Shown here piece by piece: positions 1 through 8,513 of a stretch of DNA of 64,000 nt. The notes beneath the pieces are model-generated. The model saw nothing but the letters and a program-made list of their open reading frames with translations. It was not told the DNA's origin and did no database searches. Source of the stretch: Dokdonella sp. (GTDB taxonomy: Bacteria; Pseudomonadota; Gammaproteobacteria; Xanthomonadales; Rhodanobacteraceae). The position numbers were made by a program, and so were the translations under genes. Every line of letters begins with the position of its first letter. Position 1 is the first letter of the stretch. The DNA lies in assembly GCF_019634845.1 (NCBI RefSeq), contig NZ_JAHCAQ010000016.1, forward strand, positions 30,855 through 94,854, written 5' to 3'.

Positions 1-1
1 T

Positions 2-481
2 CGCGGCCGGCATTGGCTGCGCAACTGGCTCGACTGGCAGCCGCGCATCGATCGCAAGTGGGCCGTGGCGTGGGGCGTCGGCGGCTTCGTCGCGATCGCG
101 GCCGCGATGATCGCCGCCGCCATCGTGCGCGAGCTGGCCGGCGTGCCGCACGAGCCGCACGGCATGCCGACCAGCCAACTGCCGTGGATGCTGCTGGTGG
201 GCAGCATCGAGGCGCCGATCTACGAGGAATACCTGTTCCGCGCCTGGGCGCTCGAGCGCTACCGCCGCGCGCTGCCGGCCTGGCTCGCGCTGGCGCTCAG
301 CAGCTTCTGCTTCGTCCTGCCCCATGCGCCCGACAACCTCGCCGATGCGGGCATGCTGTTCGGGGGGGGCATCGTGCTCGGCCTGCTGTGGCTGCGCACG
401 CGCTCGCTGCCCGCCTGCATCATCGCGCACGGCCTGTACAACAGCCTCCAGATCATCGGACGCTGGTACCTCGTTCCGTAG
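2..481 (+). CDS. CPBP family intramembrane metalloprotease, 5'-truncated by window edge
   Basis: The frame is open from the first full codon, so the N-terminus lies outside the window; 159 residues are visible. All three CPBP (Abi/CAAX-protease) motifs are present: EEYLFR (glutamate pair near residue 75 of the fragment), FVLPH (F-x3-H near 104) and HGLYN (H-x3-N near 143), each in or beside a hydrophobic segment. The family comprises membrane-embedded metal-dependent endopeptidases related to Rce1; substrates in bacteria are mostly unknown. The gene stops 62 bases before the next gene on the same strand. The family call is firm, the substrate unknown. Confidence 0.85.
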   Translation, partial: RGRHWLRNWLDWQPRIDRKWAVAWGVGGFVAIAAAMIAAAIVRELAGVPHEPHGMPTSQLPWMLLVGSIEAPIYEEYLFRAWALERYRRALPAWLALALSSFCFVLPHAPDNLADAGMLFGGGIVLGLLWLRTRSLPACIIAHGLYNSLQIIGRWYLVP

Positions 482-543
482 CGACATCCTGCACCGCCGC
501 AGCCCTGCTTCGCTAGACTCGTGGCTTTCCGGGAGGTCCTGCG

Positions 544-1308
544 ATGCTCGAACTGATCCGCCACGACACGATCCACGAACTGCGCCTGGCGCGCCCGCCG
601 GTCAACGCGCTCGATCCGGCGCTCGTGCGCGGGTTGCGCGAGGCCATCGTCGCGGCGCCCGCGCAAGGCGCGCAGGCGCTGCTGCTGTCGGGCGCGCCCG
701 GCATGTTCTCGGCCGGTCTCGACGTGCCAACGCTGCTGCAGCTCGACCGCGCGGCGATGCGCGCGTTCTGGGTCGAGTTCTTCGACCTCTGCGCCGCGCT
801 CGCCCGCTGCCCGCTGCCGCTCGCTGCCGCGATCACGGGCCACAGCCCGGCCGGCGGCGCGGTGCTCGCGATCCTGTGCGACTACCGCGTCATGGCGCGC
901 AGCGTCGATCCGGCCAAGCCGTTCCGCATCGGGCTCAACGAGGTGCAGGTGGGTCTCGTCGTGCCCGAAGTGATCCAGTTCGCGCTGCGCCGCCTCGTCG
1001 GCACCTATCGCGCCGAGCGGCTCATGGTGGCCGGCACGATGCTGACCGCCGAGGAGGCGCAGCCGCTCGGCTTCGTCGATGAACTGGCCGCGATCGATGC
1101 CGTGGTGCCGCGCGCACGCGCCTGGCTTGCCGAGCTGCTCACGCTGCCGCCGCATGCACTCACCGCCACGCGCCGCATCGCGCGCGCCGACCTCGCGGCC
1201 ACGTTCGCCGATCCCGCGAGCTTCGGCATCGACGAATTCGTCGACGCCTGGTTCGCGGCGCCGACGCAGGCCGTGCTGCAGGCGCTGGTGGCGCGGCTCA
1301 AGAAATGA
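544..1308 (+). CDS. Enoyl-CoA hydratase/isomerase family protein, ECI1-like
   Basis: A 254-residue crotonase-fold protein. MFSAGLD (54-60) and the GHSPAGGA segment (99-106) match the CoA-binding and oxyanion-hole loops. GLNEVQVGL (130-138) carries a single catalytic-type glutamate, E133, and resembles the corresponding GLNE segment of delta3,delta2-enoyl-CoA isomerases (human ECI1 type) more than that of classical hydratases, which use two glutamates. The likely role is moving a cis double bond so that unsaturated fatty acids can enter beta-oxidation in the cytoplasm. A GGGAGGT ribosome site lies just before the ATG. Isomerase rather than hydratase is inferred from motif similarity only. Confidence 0.8.
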   Translation: MLELIRHDTIHELRLARPPVNALDPALVRGLREAIVAAPAQGAQALLLSGAPGMFSAGLDVPTLLQLDRAAMRAFWVEFFDLCAALARCPLPLAAAITGHSPAGGAVLAILCDYRVMARSVDPAKPFRIGLNEVQVGLVVPEVIQFALRRLVGTYRAERLMVAGTMLTAEEAQPLGFVDELAAIDAVVPRARAWLAELLTLPPHALTATRRIARADLAATFADPASFGIDEFVDAWFAAPTQAVLQALVARLKK

Positions 1309-1393
1309 TGCGCCGTGGCCGGCGGACTGCCCTTTCCCGGGGTTGCCCTCGTTTGCACAAACAAGGAAAAGGAACCGGCCCGCAGGGCAGCGG

Positions 1394-1422
1394 GACGAAC
1401 CCATCAGGGACGTGAGTCGGTT
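1394..1422 (+). repeat. Dispersed short repeat, copy 1
   Basis: A 29-base stretch that matches, on the opposite strand, 63890-63918 at 24 of 29 positions. It shares the 14-base core GGGACGTGAGTCGG exactly with the last 14 bases of the window read on the minus strand. It lies in the 296-base gap between the isomerase-like gene and the sulfurtransferase gene, where no convincing gene is seen. The function is unknown; a genome-wide REP-like family is inferred. Confidence 0.55.
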
Positions 1423-1436
1423 GTCGCGATCCGCGA

Positions 1437-1553
1437 TCAGAACCTGGCGATCACCACACACACGCAGTGGAGCGCGGCGAGCGTCCCTTGCGGCCTGCCG
1501 GCCAGCTCGCCCCACGGGCGGGGAAGCAACCAGCCGACGAGCGAGCAGACCAT
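1437..1553 (-). CDS. Possible small hydrophobic ORF (38 aa), weak
   Basis: Immediately downstream of the sulfurtransferase gene, and in its frame after the TAG stop, an ATG opens 38 codons. The peptide has a hydrophobic start (MVCSLVGWLLP) and a second hydrophobic stretch near the end (LHCVCVVIARF), as in tiny two-helix membrane proteins. No good ribosome site precedes the ATG. It may equally be chance; it is kept only because nothing else explains the gap. Confidence 0.15.
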   Translation of the reverse strand: MVCSLVGWLLPRPWGELAGRPQGTLAALHCVCVVIARF

Positions 1554-1604
1554 CGCCAGCAGCGACCACAGGCCGCGACCGGGCGACGACCTGCGCCGCT
1601 GGGC

Positions 1605-2462
1605 CTAGCCCGCGTCGCCGGTGGCGACCGGTCGCGCCGGATCGCTGATCCAGCCGCTCCACGATGGCGCGAACACGCGCGAACCGGTCAGCCCGGCGTA
1701 TTCCATCGCCAGCAGGTTGTGGCAGGCAGTGACGCCCGAGCCACACGAGTGCACCACCGCGCCGGCCGCATACGGCCCCAGCAGCGCCGTGAATTCGCGG
1801 CGCAACTGATCGGCCGGCTTGAAGCGGCCGTTGCCGTCGAGGTTGTCGGCAAACGGCCGGTTGCGCGCGCCGGGAATGTGGCCGCCGACGCGGTCGAGCG
1901 GCTCCTCGTCGCCACGGAATCGGCTCGGTCCGCGCGCATCGAGCAGGCAGATGTCGCGTGCTGCGAGGTGGCGCTGCAATTCGTCGTAGCCGACCAGCGC
2001 CGCGGCGTCGAATTGCACCTCCACGGCACTCGCGGCTGCCGTCACCGTGCCAGCCTCCTGCGCCAGCCCGGCCGCCAGCCACGCGCCCCAGCCGCCATCG
2101 AGGACCTGCGCCGCGCGCTCGCCGATCAGGCGCAGCATCCACCACAGCCGCGCCGCCGCCAGGGCGCCACCGGCCGCGTCGTAGGCCACCACGCGCCGCC
2201 CCGGTCGCCAGCCCCAACGTGACAGCGTGGCCGCGAAGCGGGCGGCGTCAGGCAAGGGATGGCGACCCTGGCCCTGGCGCGTGTGGTCGGACAGGTCGCG
2301 ATCCAGATGCGCGTAGACCGCGCCGGGGACATGCGCGGCCTGATGGTCGCGCTCGCCCTTGCCGGGATCGGACAGCTCGAAGCGGCAATCGACGACGAGC
2401 ACCTCGCCGCCGGGCAGCAGCGCGGCCAGTTCGCTGGCGGAAATGAGCGGTGTGACGGTCAT
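1605..2462 (-). CDS. sseA: 3-mercaptopyruvate/thiosulfate sulfurtransferase
   Basis: A 285-residue tandem-rhodanese protein. The catalytic loop of the second rhodanese domain is CGSGVTA with Cys240, the sequence typical of 3-mercaptopyruvate sulfurtransferases. The inactive first domain (about 1-140) carries VVAYDAAGG where the second has its cysteine loop. It transfers sulfane sulfur from mercaptopyruvate to cyanide, thiols or proteins in the cytoplasm. The ATG overlaps the TGA of the Nudix gene (ATGA), which decides the start and indicates translational coupling in a DUF1289-Nudix-sseA operon. Confidence 0.9.
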   Translation of the reverse strand: MTVTPLISASELAALLPGGEVLVVDCRFELSDPGKGERDHQAAHVPGAVYAHLDRDLSDHTRQGQGRHPLPDAARFAATLSRWGWRPGRRVVAYDAAGGALAAARLWWMLRLIGERAAQVLDGGWGAWLAAGLAQEAGTVTAAASAVEVQFDAAALVGYDELQRHLAARDICLLDARGPSRFRGDEEPLDRVGGHIPGARNRPFADNLDGNGRFKPADQLRREFTALLGPYAAGAVVHSCGSGVTACHNLLAMEYAGLTGSRVFAPSWSGWISDPARPVATGDAG

Positions 2463-3070
2463 GGCGAACGCTCCAGGCGGTCGATGAGGTTCTTGAGCAT
2501 GGCTGCGGTCGCGCCCCAGATGCGGCGTCCCTGCCATTCCAGCACATGGATGTCGCGGTCGCGGCCGCGCCAGTGGATCGTCTCGCAGCGCAACGCGCGT
2601 GGCTCGAGGATCACGCCCAGCGGCACTTCGAAGGCATCGTCGACTTCGCTGCGCTGCAGGCGCAAATGGTAATCCCCGCGCACGAAACCGGCGACTGGCG
2701 TCACGCTGAATCCCGACACGGTGTCGAGGCGGTCGAGGAAGCCGAACGGTTCCACCGCATCGACCTGGATGCCGGTTTCCTCGTGCGTCTCGCGCAGCGC
2801 CGTGGCGATGATGCCGGCGTCGCCGGCATCGACCGCGCCGCCGGGAAAGCTGATCTGTCCCGCATGTTGGCGCAGGCTCGCCGCACGCTGCGTGAACAGC
2901 AGCGACAGCGCGTCGCCGCGGCGCACGAACGGCACCAGCACGGCCGCTTCGCGATGCTGCGTGTCGCCCTCGAACAGGTCCGCCAGTTCGGGCGCATTCC
3001 AGCCTGGCGTGGTGGGCGGGTTGGAGAGCGCGCGCACCGCCCGCCGCAGACGCTCCACCTCGAGGTTCAT
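2459..3070 (-). CDS. Nudix hydrolase, CoA pyrophosphatase type
   Basis: A 203-residue protein with a complete Nudix box at about 77-101 (GGAVDAG, then RETHEETG). It is preceded by LRQHAGQISFPGG, the extension characteristic of the CoA/acyl-CoA pyrophosphatase subfamily (NudL/YeaB, UPF0035). It would hydrolyse CoA to 3',5'-ADP and 4'-phosphopantetheine with Mg or Mn. The start is the ATG overlapping the upstream DUF1289 stop (ATGA); the gene in turn overlaps sseA the same way. Confidence 0.88.
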   Translation of the reverse strand: MNLEVERLRRAVRALSNPPTTPGWNAPELADLFEGDTQHREAAVLVPFVRRGDALSLLFTQRAASLRQHAGQISFPGGAVDAGDAGIIATALRETHEETGIQVDAVEPFGFLDRLDTVSGFSVTPVAGFVRGDYHLRLQRSEVDDAFEVPLGVILEPRALRCETIHWRGRDRDIHVLEWQGRRIWGATAAMLKNLIDRLERSP

Positions 3071-3261
3071 GACGCGGCGCCCGAACCGCCGCGACGCGCC
3101 GGCAGGATCTCGTCCATCAGGCGGCGCCGTTCGGAGTCGTCCAACTCGCGCCAGCGCGCGATCTCGGCCCCCGTGCGGCGGCAACCCACGCACAAGCCGT
3201 CGGCGCCCAATTCGCAGATGCCGATGCAGGGCGTGGCGATGCGCGCGGCGGGGACGTTCAT
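3067..3261 (-). CDS. DUF1289 small cysteine-rich protein
   Basis: A 64-residue protein with PCIGICELG and LCVGCRRT, giving cysteines at 12, 16, 24 and 27, the four-cysteine pattern of DUF1289 (probably a metal or cluster site; function unknown), followed by a charged W-R-E-L-D helix. The start is chosen at the ATG with a GAGGAA ribosome site 4 bases upstream, itself just below a strong hairpin (3277-3306). It is the first gene of a three-gene ATGA-overlapped operon with the CoA pyrophosphatase and sulfurtransferase. Confidence 0.85.
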   Translation of the reverse strand: MNVPAARIATPCIGICELGADGLCVGCRRTGAEIARWRELDDSERRRLMDEILPARRGGSGAAS

Positions 3262-3276
3262 CGGGTTCCTCGAAAT

Positions 3277-3306
3277 GCCAACGCCGCGACGGGCGCGGCG
3301 TTGGCG
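3277..3306. promoter_or_regulatory. Strong hairpin upstream of the DUF1289 ribosome site
   Basis: A near-perfect 12-base-pair inverted repeat (arms GCCAACGCCGCG and CGCGGCGTTGGC) with a 5-base loop. It lies between the FKBP-like gene and the DUF1289 start, 8 to 10 bases above the GAGGAA site. No T-run follows, so it is not a classical terminator; it may be a Rho-assisted terminator, an RNA-stability element or a translational control stem. Confidence 0.5.
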
Positions 3307-3440
3307 GGACAACGGGGCGGTACGCGCGCTTGCAGCGCGATCGGCCGCCATGCAGCGGACGGGTTCAGGTCAGGCCCAGCGGCGCCCGCTGCCGACGGCG
3401 CGCACTGCCACCGGCTGATCCCGCCGACGCCATGCCGGCG

Positions 3441-4091
3441 TCACTTGACGTCGACGATCTTGATTTCCCACACGTAGACCTGGTTGCCCGAGGCCGGATC
3501 CGGCGGCAGGTAGGCCATCCAGTGGTCGCCCACGCGCATCTTCTGGATCACGTCGACCAGCGCCTTGGAACCGAACAGGTTGCCCATCTCCGACACCTTG
3601 GCCTTGATCGGCTCGCCGACGAAGGAGCTGCGGATCTCGCGGCCGCTCGTGAGCGACACGCGCACATGGAACGTGACCTCGCTGTTGGGCGTGATGGCGC
3701 GGCCATTGCCGGCGTCGATCACGCGGTACTGGGTGCCGTCGGGCATCGCCACGATGCCCTGCTTGGAGCGGTTCGAGGCCAGGAACGCATCGGCTTCGCG
3801 CTTGTTGTCGGCCAGTTCCTTGTCCTGTGCGGCCTTCATCTTCTGCTCGTACTTCTGCACCGCTTCCTGCATTGCGGCGACCGGCACGGTCGGCTCGCGG
3901 CCGGCGAAGGCGTCCTGCACGGCCTTGGTGAAGGTGGCGATGTCCACGTCCTGCTTCTGCGCCGACAGGCGCGAACCCATCTGGAAGCCCATCGCGTACG
4001 ACAGCTTGCCCTTGTCCGACGTGGTGTCCTGCGCGAACGCGGACCCTGCAACCAGCAACGCCGCGAGGGCGAGTGACCAACCGAGCTTCAT
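3441..4091 (-). CDS. FKBP-type peptidyl-prolyl isomerase-like exported protein, degenerate catalytic domain
   Basis: A 216-residue protein with a signal peptide (MKLGW start, cleavage after AFA near residue 20), a helical FKBP_N-like dimerisation region (about 25-115; SYAMGFQMGSRL is typical of Mip/FklB proteins) and a C-terminal FKBP-like domain (about 125-215). The C-domain keeps the fold pattern (GTQYRVID, ALVDVIQKMRVGDHW, YLPP) but lacks the usual VHYTG and FDSS active-site segments (it has FHVRVSL and IRSSF). It is probably a periplasmic chaperone with reduced or no prolyl isomerase activity; the activity statement is inferred. The start was chosen for the signal peptide. Confidence 0.8.
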   Translation of the reverse strand: MKLGWSLALAALLVAGSAFAQDTTSDKGKLSYAMGFQMGSRLSAQKQDVDIATFTKAVQDAFAGREPTVPVAAMQEAVQKYEQKMKAAQDKELADNKREADAFLASNRSKQGIVAMPDGTQYRVIDAGNGRAITPNSEVTFHVRVSLTSGREIRSSFVGEPIKAKVSEMGNLFGSKALVDVIQKMRVGDHWMAYLPPDPASGNQVYVWEIKIVDVK

Positions 4092-4259
4092 GCGTGTGTC
4101 TCCGAGTGAATGGTCATGCGGCCGCCGCGGCGCGGCGAGCCAAACAAAGCGGGCTAGTGTACCCGAGCCGCGCGGCGCGCCCAACCGGTGCCTCGCGGGC
4201 GCCCGGACTGGCCGGCCGCCGCACATCTTGCCGATCGCGCCTGAACCGGACCCGCCCCG

Positions 4260-5177
4260 TCAGTGCGGCCCGCCCGCATATTTCTTCTCGCCGGCGGTCA
4301 CGCGTAGGTCGAGGCGGTTCCCGGGCGGCGCCAGCGGACAGGTCGCGAACGCCGTGAACGCGCATGGCGGGTTGTAGGCCTGGTTGAAGTCGAGCACGAT
4401 CTTGCCGTCGCGCGGCATGTCCGCGTACAGGAAGCGCGCCGCGCCATAGGTTTCCTTGCCGCTGGTGCGGTCGGCGAAGATCAGGAACAGCTGCGTGTCG
4501 CCGGGTACTTCGATCACGGGCAGCAGTTCGAAGGTCTTGCCGTCACGCTCGAACACGGCCTTGCCCGGCACCGGATAGCTGTCCATCTGCCCGAGCACAT
4601 TGGGCGTCTCGAGCGTGTGCGGCGGCTCGAACGGCACCCAGCGCGCCTCGATGCGCCAGCTCGGGTCGATCGGGAACGACTCGATGCCACGGAACTGCGT
4701 GCGCGTGGCGGCCTGGCTGTCCTTGACGCGCAGCCCTTTGCGGCCGTTGCGATCGATCAGGTAGAAGCTGACCGGGCCGGCGGCGACCGTGGTCGGATGT
4801 TCATGCGAATCGTCGAGCAGCTCGGCCGAGCTGCGGGCCTTGCCGTCGATCGTGGCCTTGGCCCGGCGATCGAGCTTGAACGTGGCCTTGCCATGATCGA
4901 GCGTGACTACGCCGAAATGCGCCGGGCCGACGCCGAGCACGAGGTCGTTGTCAGTGGCGCTGCCGATGCGGTTGGCGCCGTCCTTGAGCCAATGCAGGCC
5001 GGCCAGGCTGAGCCAGCCATCGGGCGCGGTCAGGCGCTGCAGGCGACCCTGGCGCCACTGCTCGATCTGCTTGATGTAGTCGGAACTGGCGGACGGCGTG
5101 GACTCGACCTTGGCGGACATCATTTGCACTCCGGCGAAACCCGCGACGAGCAACGCGGCGGTCTTCAACATCAGCAT
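4260..5177 (-). CDS. DUF1684 domain protein, exported
   Basis: A 305-residue protein with an N-terminal hydrophobic signal (about 1-22). It has the hallmarks of DUF1684: an N-terminal W-R-x-G-R followed by DGWLSLAGLHWLKDG (about 51-66), and the C-terminal DFNQAYNPPCAF segment with the conserved NPPCAF. The fold is related to split-barrel and FHA-like proteins, but the biochemical role is unknown. It stands alone between mutL and the FKBP-like gene on the same strand. Confidence 0.82.
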   Translation of the reverse strand: MLMLKTAALLVAGFAGVQMMSAKVESTPSASSDYIKQIEQWRQGRLQRLTAPDGWLSLAGLHWLKDGANRIGSATDNDLVLGVGPAHFGVVTLDHGKATFKLDRRAKATIDGKARSSAELLDDSHEHPTTVAAGPVSFYLIDRNGRKGLRVKDSQAATRTQFRGIESFPIDPSWRIEARWVPFEPPHTLETPNVLGQMDSYPVPGKAVFERDGKTFELLPVIEVPGDTQLFLIFADRTSGKETYGAARFLYADMPRDGKIVLDFNQAYNPPCAFTAFATCPLAPPGNRLDLRVTAGEKKYAGGPH

Positions 5178-5258
5178 GGATGGATCCTCATGTGTCGCGC
5201 GAACGCGACGGCTGGCCGCACAGGGTCGAAAAACACCTGTGCAAAGTCAATTGCCGCT

Positions 5259-7052
5259 TCAGCGCCCGCGCAGGAACAGGCGGTCCAGATCGGCGATCGC
5301 CAACTGCACCCAGGTTGGCCGACCGTGGTTGCACTGGGCCGAGCGCTCGGTCGCTTCCATCTCGCGCAGCAGCGCGTTCATCTCGGGAATCGTCAGCCGG
5401 CGGTTGGCGCGCACCGAACCGTGGCAGGCCATCGTCGCCAGCAGTTCGTTGCTGCTTTCCTCGACGCGACGCGACTGGCCATGCACGGCGAGGTCGGCGA
5501 TCACGTCGCGCACGAGTCCGGTCACGTCGGCACCATCGAGCAACACCGGGATGCGTCGCACCAGCACGCCCTGCGGGCCGCTGCGCACCACATCGAAGCC
5601 GAGCTCGGCGAACCGCGCCTGCTGCTCCTCGACGATGGCCGCCTCGCGCTCGCTCAGTGCCAGCGCGAGCGGCACCAGCAGCAGCTGCGAACGGATGCCC
5701 TCGCCTGCGCAGGCGTCCTTGAGCCTCTCGTAGGTGATGCGCTCGTGGGCGGCATGCATGTCGACCAGCACCAGTCCGTGCGCATTCTCGGCCAGCACGT
5801 AGATGCCATGCAGTTGCGCCAGCGCAAACCCGAGCGGCGGCACCTGCGTGTCATCGCTCGCTGCCAGCGTGGCCGTGGTGGGCGGTGCCGCCGGCAAACC
5901 GGGCGCTGCGCCCGGCGCCCGCCCAAGCAGGGCCGCATAGTCGGCCAGCGGCTCGCGCACACCCAGACCGAGCCCACCCTGGGCCGGCGCGTAGGCGCGC
6001 GCTGGCAGCGTGGCGGGCGGCGCGTCCGCAGCGGCCGGCAGCACCGCGCCCGCGCGTGCATGCGCGAGCGCCTCGTCGAGCGTGCGATAGAGAAAGTCGT
6101 GCACGAGCCGCCCGGCGCGGAAACGGACCTCGTGCTTGGCCGGGTGCACGTTGACGTCGACCAGCGCGGGATCGAGCTCGAGGAACAGCACGAAGGCCGC
6201 GTGGCGGCCGTGGAACAGCACGTCGGCATAGGCCTGGCGCACCGCATGCGCCACCAGACGGTCGCGCACGAGGCGGCCGTTGACGTGGAAATACTGCTGG
6301 TCGGCCTGCGCGCGCGAGGCGGTGGGCAGACCGACCCAGCCGTGCAGGTGCAGCCCGGCCGCGGCGTGGTCGACGCGCAGGCTGTTGGCGACGAATGGCG
6401 CGCCGAGCACATCGGCCAGGCGCCGCTCGAGCTCGGCCGCCTCGCGCACGGGCTTGAACCAGCGCACCGACTTGCCGTTGTGGCCAAGGCGGAACTCGAC
6501 CGCGGGCCGCGCCAGCGCCATCGACTTGACCCACTCCTCGACATGGCCGAACTCGGTGCGTTCGGCGCGCAGGAACTTGCGTCGAGCGGGCAGGTTGTAG
6601 AACAGGTCGCGCACCTCGACCGCGCTGCCCGGCGCATGCTGCGCCGGCATCGGCGCGCGCGACCGGCCAGCGTCGATCTCGATGCGCCACGCCACCTCGC
6701 TGCCGCGGCGGCGCGAGGTCAGCGCAAAGCGCGACACCGAAGCGATCGACGGCAAGGCCTCGCCGCGGAACCCGAGTGTCGCGACGTGCTCGAGGTCGTC
6801 GAAACTGCCGATCTTGCTGGTTGCGTGCGCGCTCACGGCGAGTGGCAGGTCGTCCGGCTCGATGCCTTCGCCATCGTCGCGCACGCGGATCAGCCGCATG
6901 CCGCCCTGTTCGAGATCGATGTCGATGCGCTGCGCACCGGCATCGAGGCTGTTCTCGACCAGTTCCTTGACCACCGAGGCGGGACGCTCGATGACCTCGC
7001 CGGCGGCGATCTGGTTGACGAGTTCGGGCGGCAGCGGATGGATGCGGGACAT
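5259..7052 (-). CDS. mutL: DNA mismatch repair protein MutL
   Basis: A 597-residue GHKL ATPase, the usual length. The N-terminal ATPase region shows [14 protein letters not shown] (motif I, about 27-40), RVRDDGEGI (motif II) and [10 protein letters not shown] (motif III). A Pro/Ala-rich linker (about 340-400) leads to the C-terminal dimerisation domain ending in CNHGRPTW. The DQHA-E-E endonuclease motif is not seen ([10 protein letters not shown] instead), so the protein may act without intrinsic nicking, as in MutH-type systems; I did not examine this further. The start matches the family MSRIHPLP beginning. It lies downstream of amiC in the conserved nnr-tsaE-amiC-mutL order. Confidence 0.97.
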   Translation of the reverse strand: MSRIHPLPPELVNQIAAGEVIERPASVVKELVENSLDAGAQRIDIDLEQGGMRLIRVRDDGEGIEPDDLPLAVSAHATSKIGSFDDLEHVATLGFRGEALPSIASVSRFALTSRRRGSEVAWRIEIDAGRSRAPMPAQHAPGSAVEVRDLFYNLPARRKFLRAERTEFGHVEEWVKSMALARPAVEFRLGHNGKSVRWFKPVREAAELERRLADVLGAPFVANSLRVDHAAAGLHLHGWVGLPTASRAQADQQYFHVNGRLVRDRLVAHAVRQAYADVLFHGRHAAFVLFLELDPALVDVNVHPAKHEVRFRAGRLVHDFLYRTLDEALAHARAGAVLPAAADAPPATLPARAYAPAQGGLGLGVREPLADYAALLGRAPGAAPGLPAAPPTTATLAASDDTQVPPLGFALAQLHGIYVLAENAHGLVLVDMHAAHERITYERLKDACAGEGIRSQLLLVPLALALSEREAAIVEEQQARFAELGFDVVRSGPQGVLVRRIPVLLDGADVTGLVRDVIADLAVHGQSRRVEESSNELLATMACHGSVRANRRLTIPEMNALLREMEATERSAQCNHGRPTWVQLAIADLDRLFLRGR

Positions 7053-7096
7053 GGGCGATGCGGCGACGGCCCCGCATCATACCCGATGGTTCAGCC

Positions 7097-8461
7097 TCAA
7101 CCGGACGGGATTTCCAGCACCGCGCCCACGCGCACGCGGTCGCTCGCGAGAGCGTTGGCGGCGCGCAGCTGCGTCAGGCTGACGCCATGCGCCTGCGCGA
7201 TCGCGCTCAGTGTCTCGCCACGCCGCACCACGTAGCGCGCGGGCTTCTTCGCCGGCTTCGCGGCCGCCACCGCTGCCACTTCGCCCTTGCCGCGCGCGGC
7301 CTGCTGCGCAAACAGCGTGCCCGGCGGCGGGCTGGCCTGGAAATAGGCGCGCACGCCATCGAGGATCGCGTCGGCGAGCTTGTCGCGATGGCGCGGATCG
7401 GTGAGGCGTGCTTCCTCGGCCGGATTGGTGATGAAGGCCGTCTCGACGAGCACCGAGGGCACATCGGGCGAGCGCAACACGACGAAGTTGGCGCGTTCGA
7501 CGTAGTGACGATGGGTCGGGCCGAGCTTGCGCAGCGCCTGCAGCACCTGCTCGGCGACCGCATTGCTGGCGCCCATGGTGGCGCCCTGCGACAGGTCGAG
7601 CAGCACCTTGGCCAGGGTGTCGTCCTTGTCGTCGAGCGAGATGCCGCCGACGAGGTCGGCGCGATTCTCGCGGTCGGCCAGCCAACGCGCGGCTTCGCTG
7701 CTGGCGCCGCGCGGCGACAGCACCCACACCGACGATCCGCGCGCGTCACTGTTGGTGAAGGCGTCGGCGTGGATCGAGATGAACAGGTCGGCCTTGGCCT
7801 TGCGTGCCTTCAGGTAACGCTCTTCCAGCGGGATGAAGTAATCGCCATCGCGCGTGAGCTCGGCGCTCATGCCGGGCGCCGCGTCGATCACCTGCTTGAG
7901 CTGGCGCGCCACCGCGAGCGTGATGGTCTTCTCGCGCGTGCCGCTGGCGCCGATCGCACCCGGATCATCGCCGCCATGCCCGGCGTCGATCGCGACGATG
8001 ACCTTGCGCGGCTGGCCGGTGGCGACATCGGCCACGCTCTTGACCGGCGCCGGCTTGGCCGCGCTGGCCGGATACAGGTCAACCACGAGCCGGTAGCCGA
8101 ATTTGTCGGCCGGCGGCAACAGGAAGGTCTTGGGCTGCACGCCATCGGCGAGGTCGAACACGATGCGCGTGTCGTCCTTGCCTTGGCGACCGGCGCGCAG
8201 GCCCTTGAGCACGCCGACGCTGGCCGGCGTGGTGAAGTCGCTGCCCAGGCGGCTGTCGCGCAGGTCGAGCACGAGCCGCTCGGGCTTGCTCAGGCGCAGC
8301 AGTTTGTAGTCGACGCGCGAGGACACATCGAACACCACACGCGTGGATTCGGGCCCGGCCCAAACGCGCGAGGACTGCACCTCGGCGGCCTGCAGGCTGC
8401 CGCCTGCGCCCAGCGCAGCCAGACCGATCCCGAGCCAGCGATGGCGTGCGAATCCCCACAT
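7097..8461 (-). CDS. amiC: N-acetylmuramoyl-L-alanine amidase, AMIN-Amidase_3-LysM
   Basis: A 454-residue exported amidase that cleaves the stem peptide from muramic acid during cell separation. It has a signal peptide (1-25), an AMIN domain (about 28-130, septal targeting), and an Amidase_3 catalytic domain (about 170-390) with zinc-site segments DAGHGG, REKTITLAV, SIHADAF and the catalytic VLVETAFITN. A C-terminal LysM (about 410-454, RRGETLSAIA) binds peptidoglycan. It sits between tsaE and mutL, as in many gammaproteobacteria. AmiC versus AmiB naming is uncertain; the LysM favours an AmiB/C-type enzyme. Confidence 0.93.
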   Translation of the reverse strand: MWGFARHRWLGIGLAALGAGGSLQAAEVQSSRVWAGPESTRVVFDVSSRVDYKLLRLSKPERLVLDLRDSRLGSDFTTPASVGVLKGLRAGRQGKDDTRIVFDLADGVQPKTFLLPPADKFGYRLVVDLYPASAAKPAPVKSVADVATGQPRKVIVAIDAGHGGDDPGAIGASGTREKTITLAVARQLKQVIDAAPGMSAELTRDGDYFIPLEERYLKARKAKADLFISIHADAFTNSDARGSSVWVLSPRGASSEAARWLADRENRADLVGGISLDDKDDTLAKVLLDLSQGATMGASNAVAEQVLQALRKLGPTHRHYVERANFVVLRSPDVPSVLVETAFITNPAEEARLTDPRHRDKLADAILDGVRAYFQASPPPGTLFAQQAARGKGEVAAVAAAKPAKKPARYVVRRGETLSAIAQAHGVSLTQLRAANALASDRVRVGAVLEIPSG

Positions 8462-8493
8462 GGCGCGTATTCAACCCGAATCGGACCTGGAAA

Positions 8494-8513
8494 TGCAAGC
8501 ATTTTTCCTTGCA
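8494..8513. promoter_or_regulatory. Inverted repeat in the amiC upstream region
   Basis: TGCAAG and CTTGCA arms are separated by 8 A/T-rich bases, 33 to 52 bases upstream of the amiC start, in an unusually AT-rich patch. The geometry resembles a repressor or activator operator, but no regulator can be named. Confidence 0.3.

Noticed and set aside
1315-1608. 97-codon plus-strand frame after the isomerase-like gene
   Set aside because: No family resemblance, no ribosome site, composition like random GC-rich DNA, and it spans the dispersed repeat.
4617-7235. Very long plus-strand open frame (over 800 codons) opposite mutL and the DUF1684 gene
   Set aside because: Antisense to two clear genes, low-complexity His/Arg/Ala composition, no recognisable motif; a GC-rich shadow frame.
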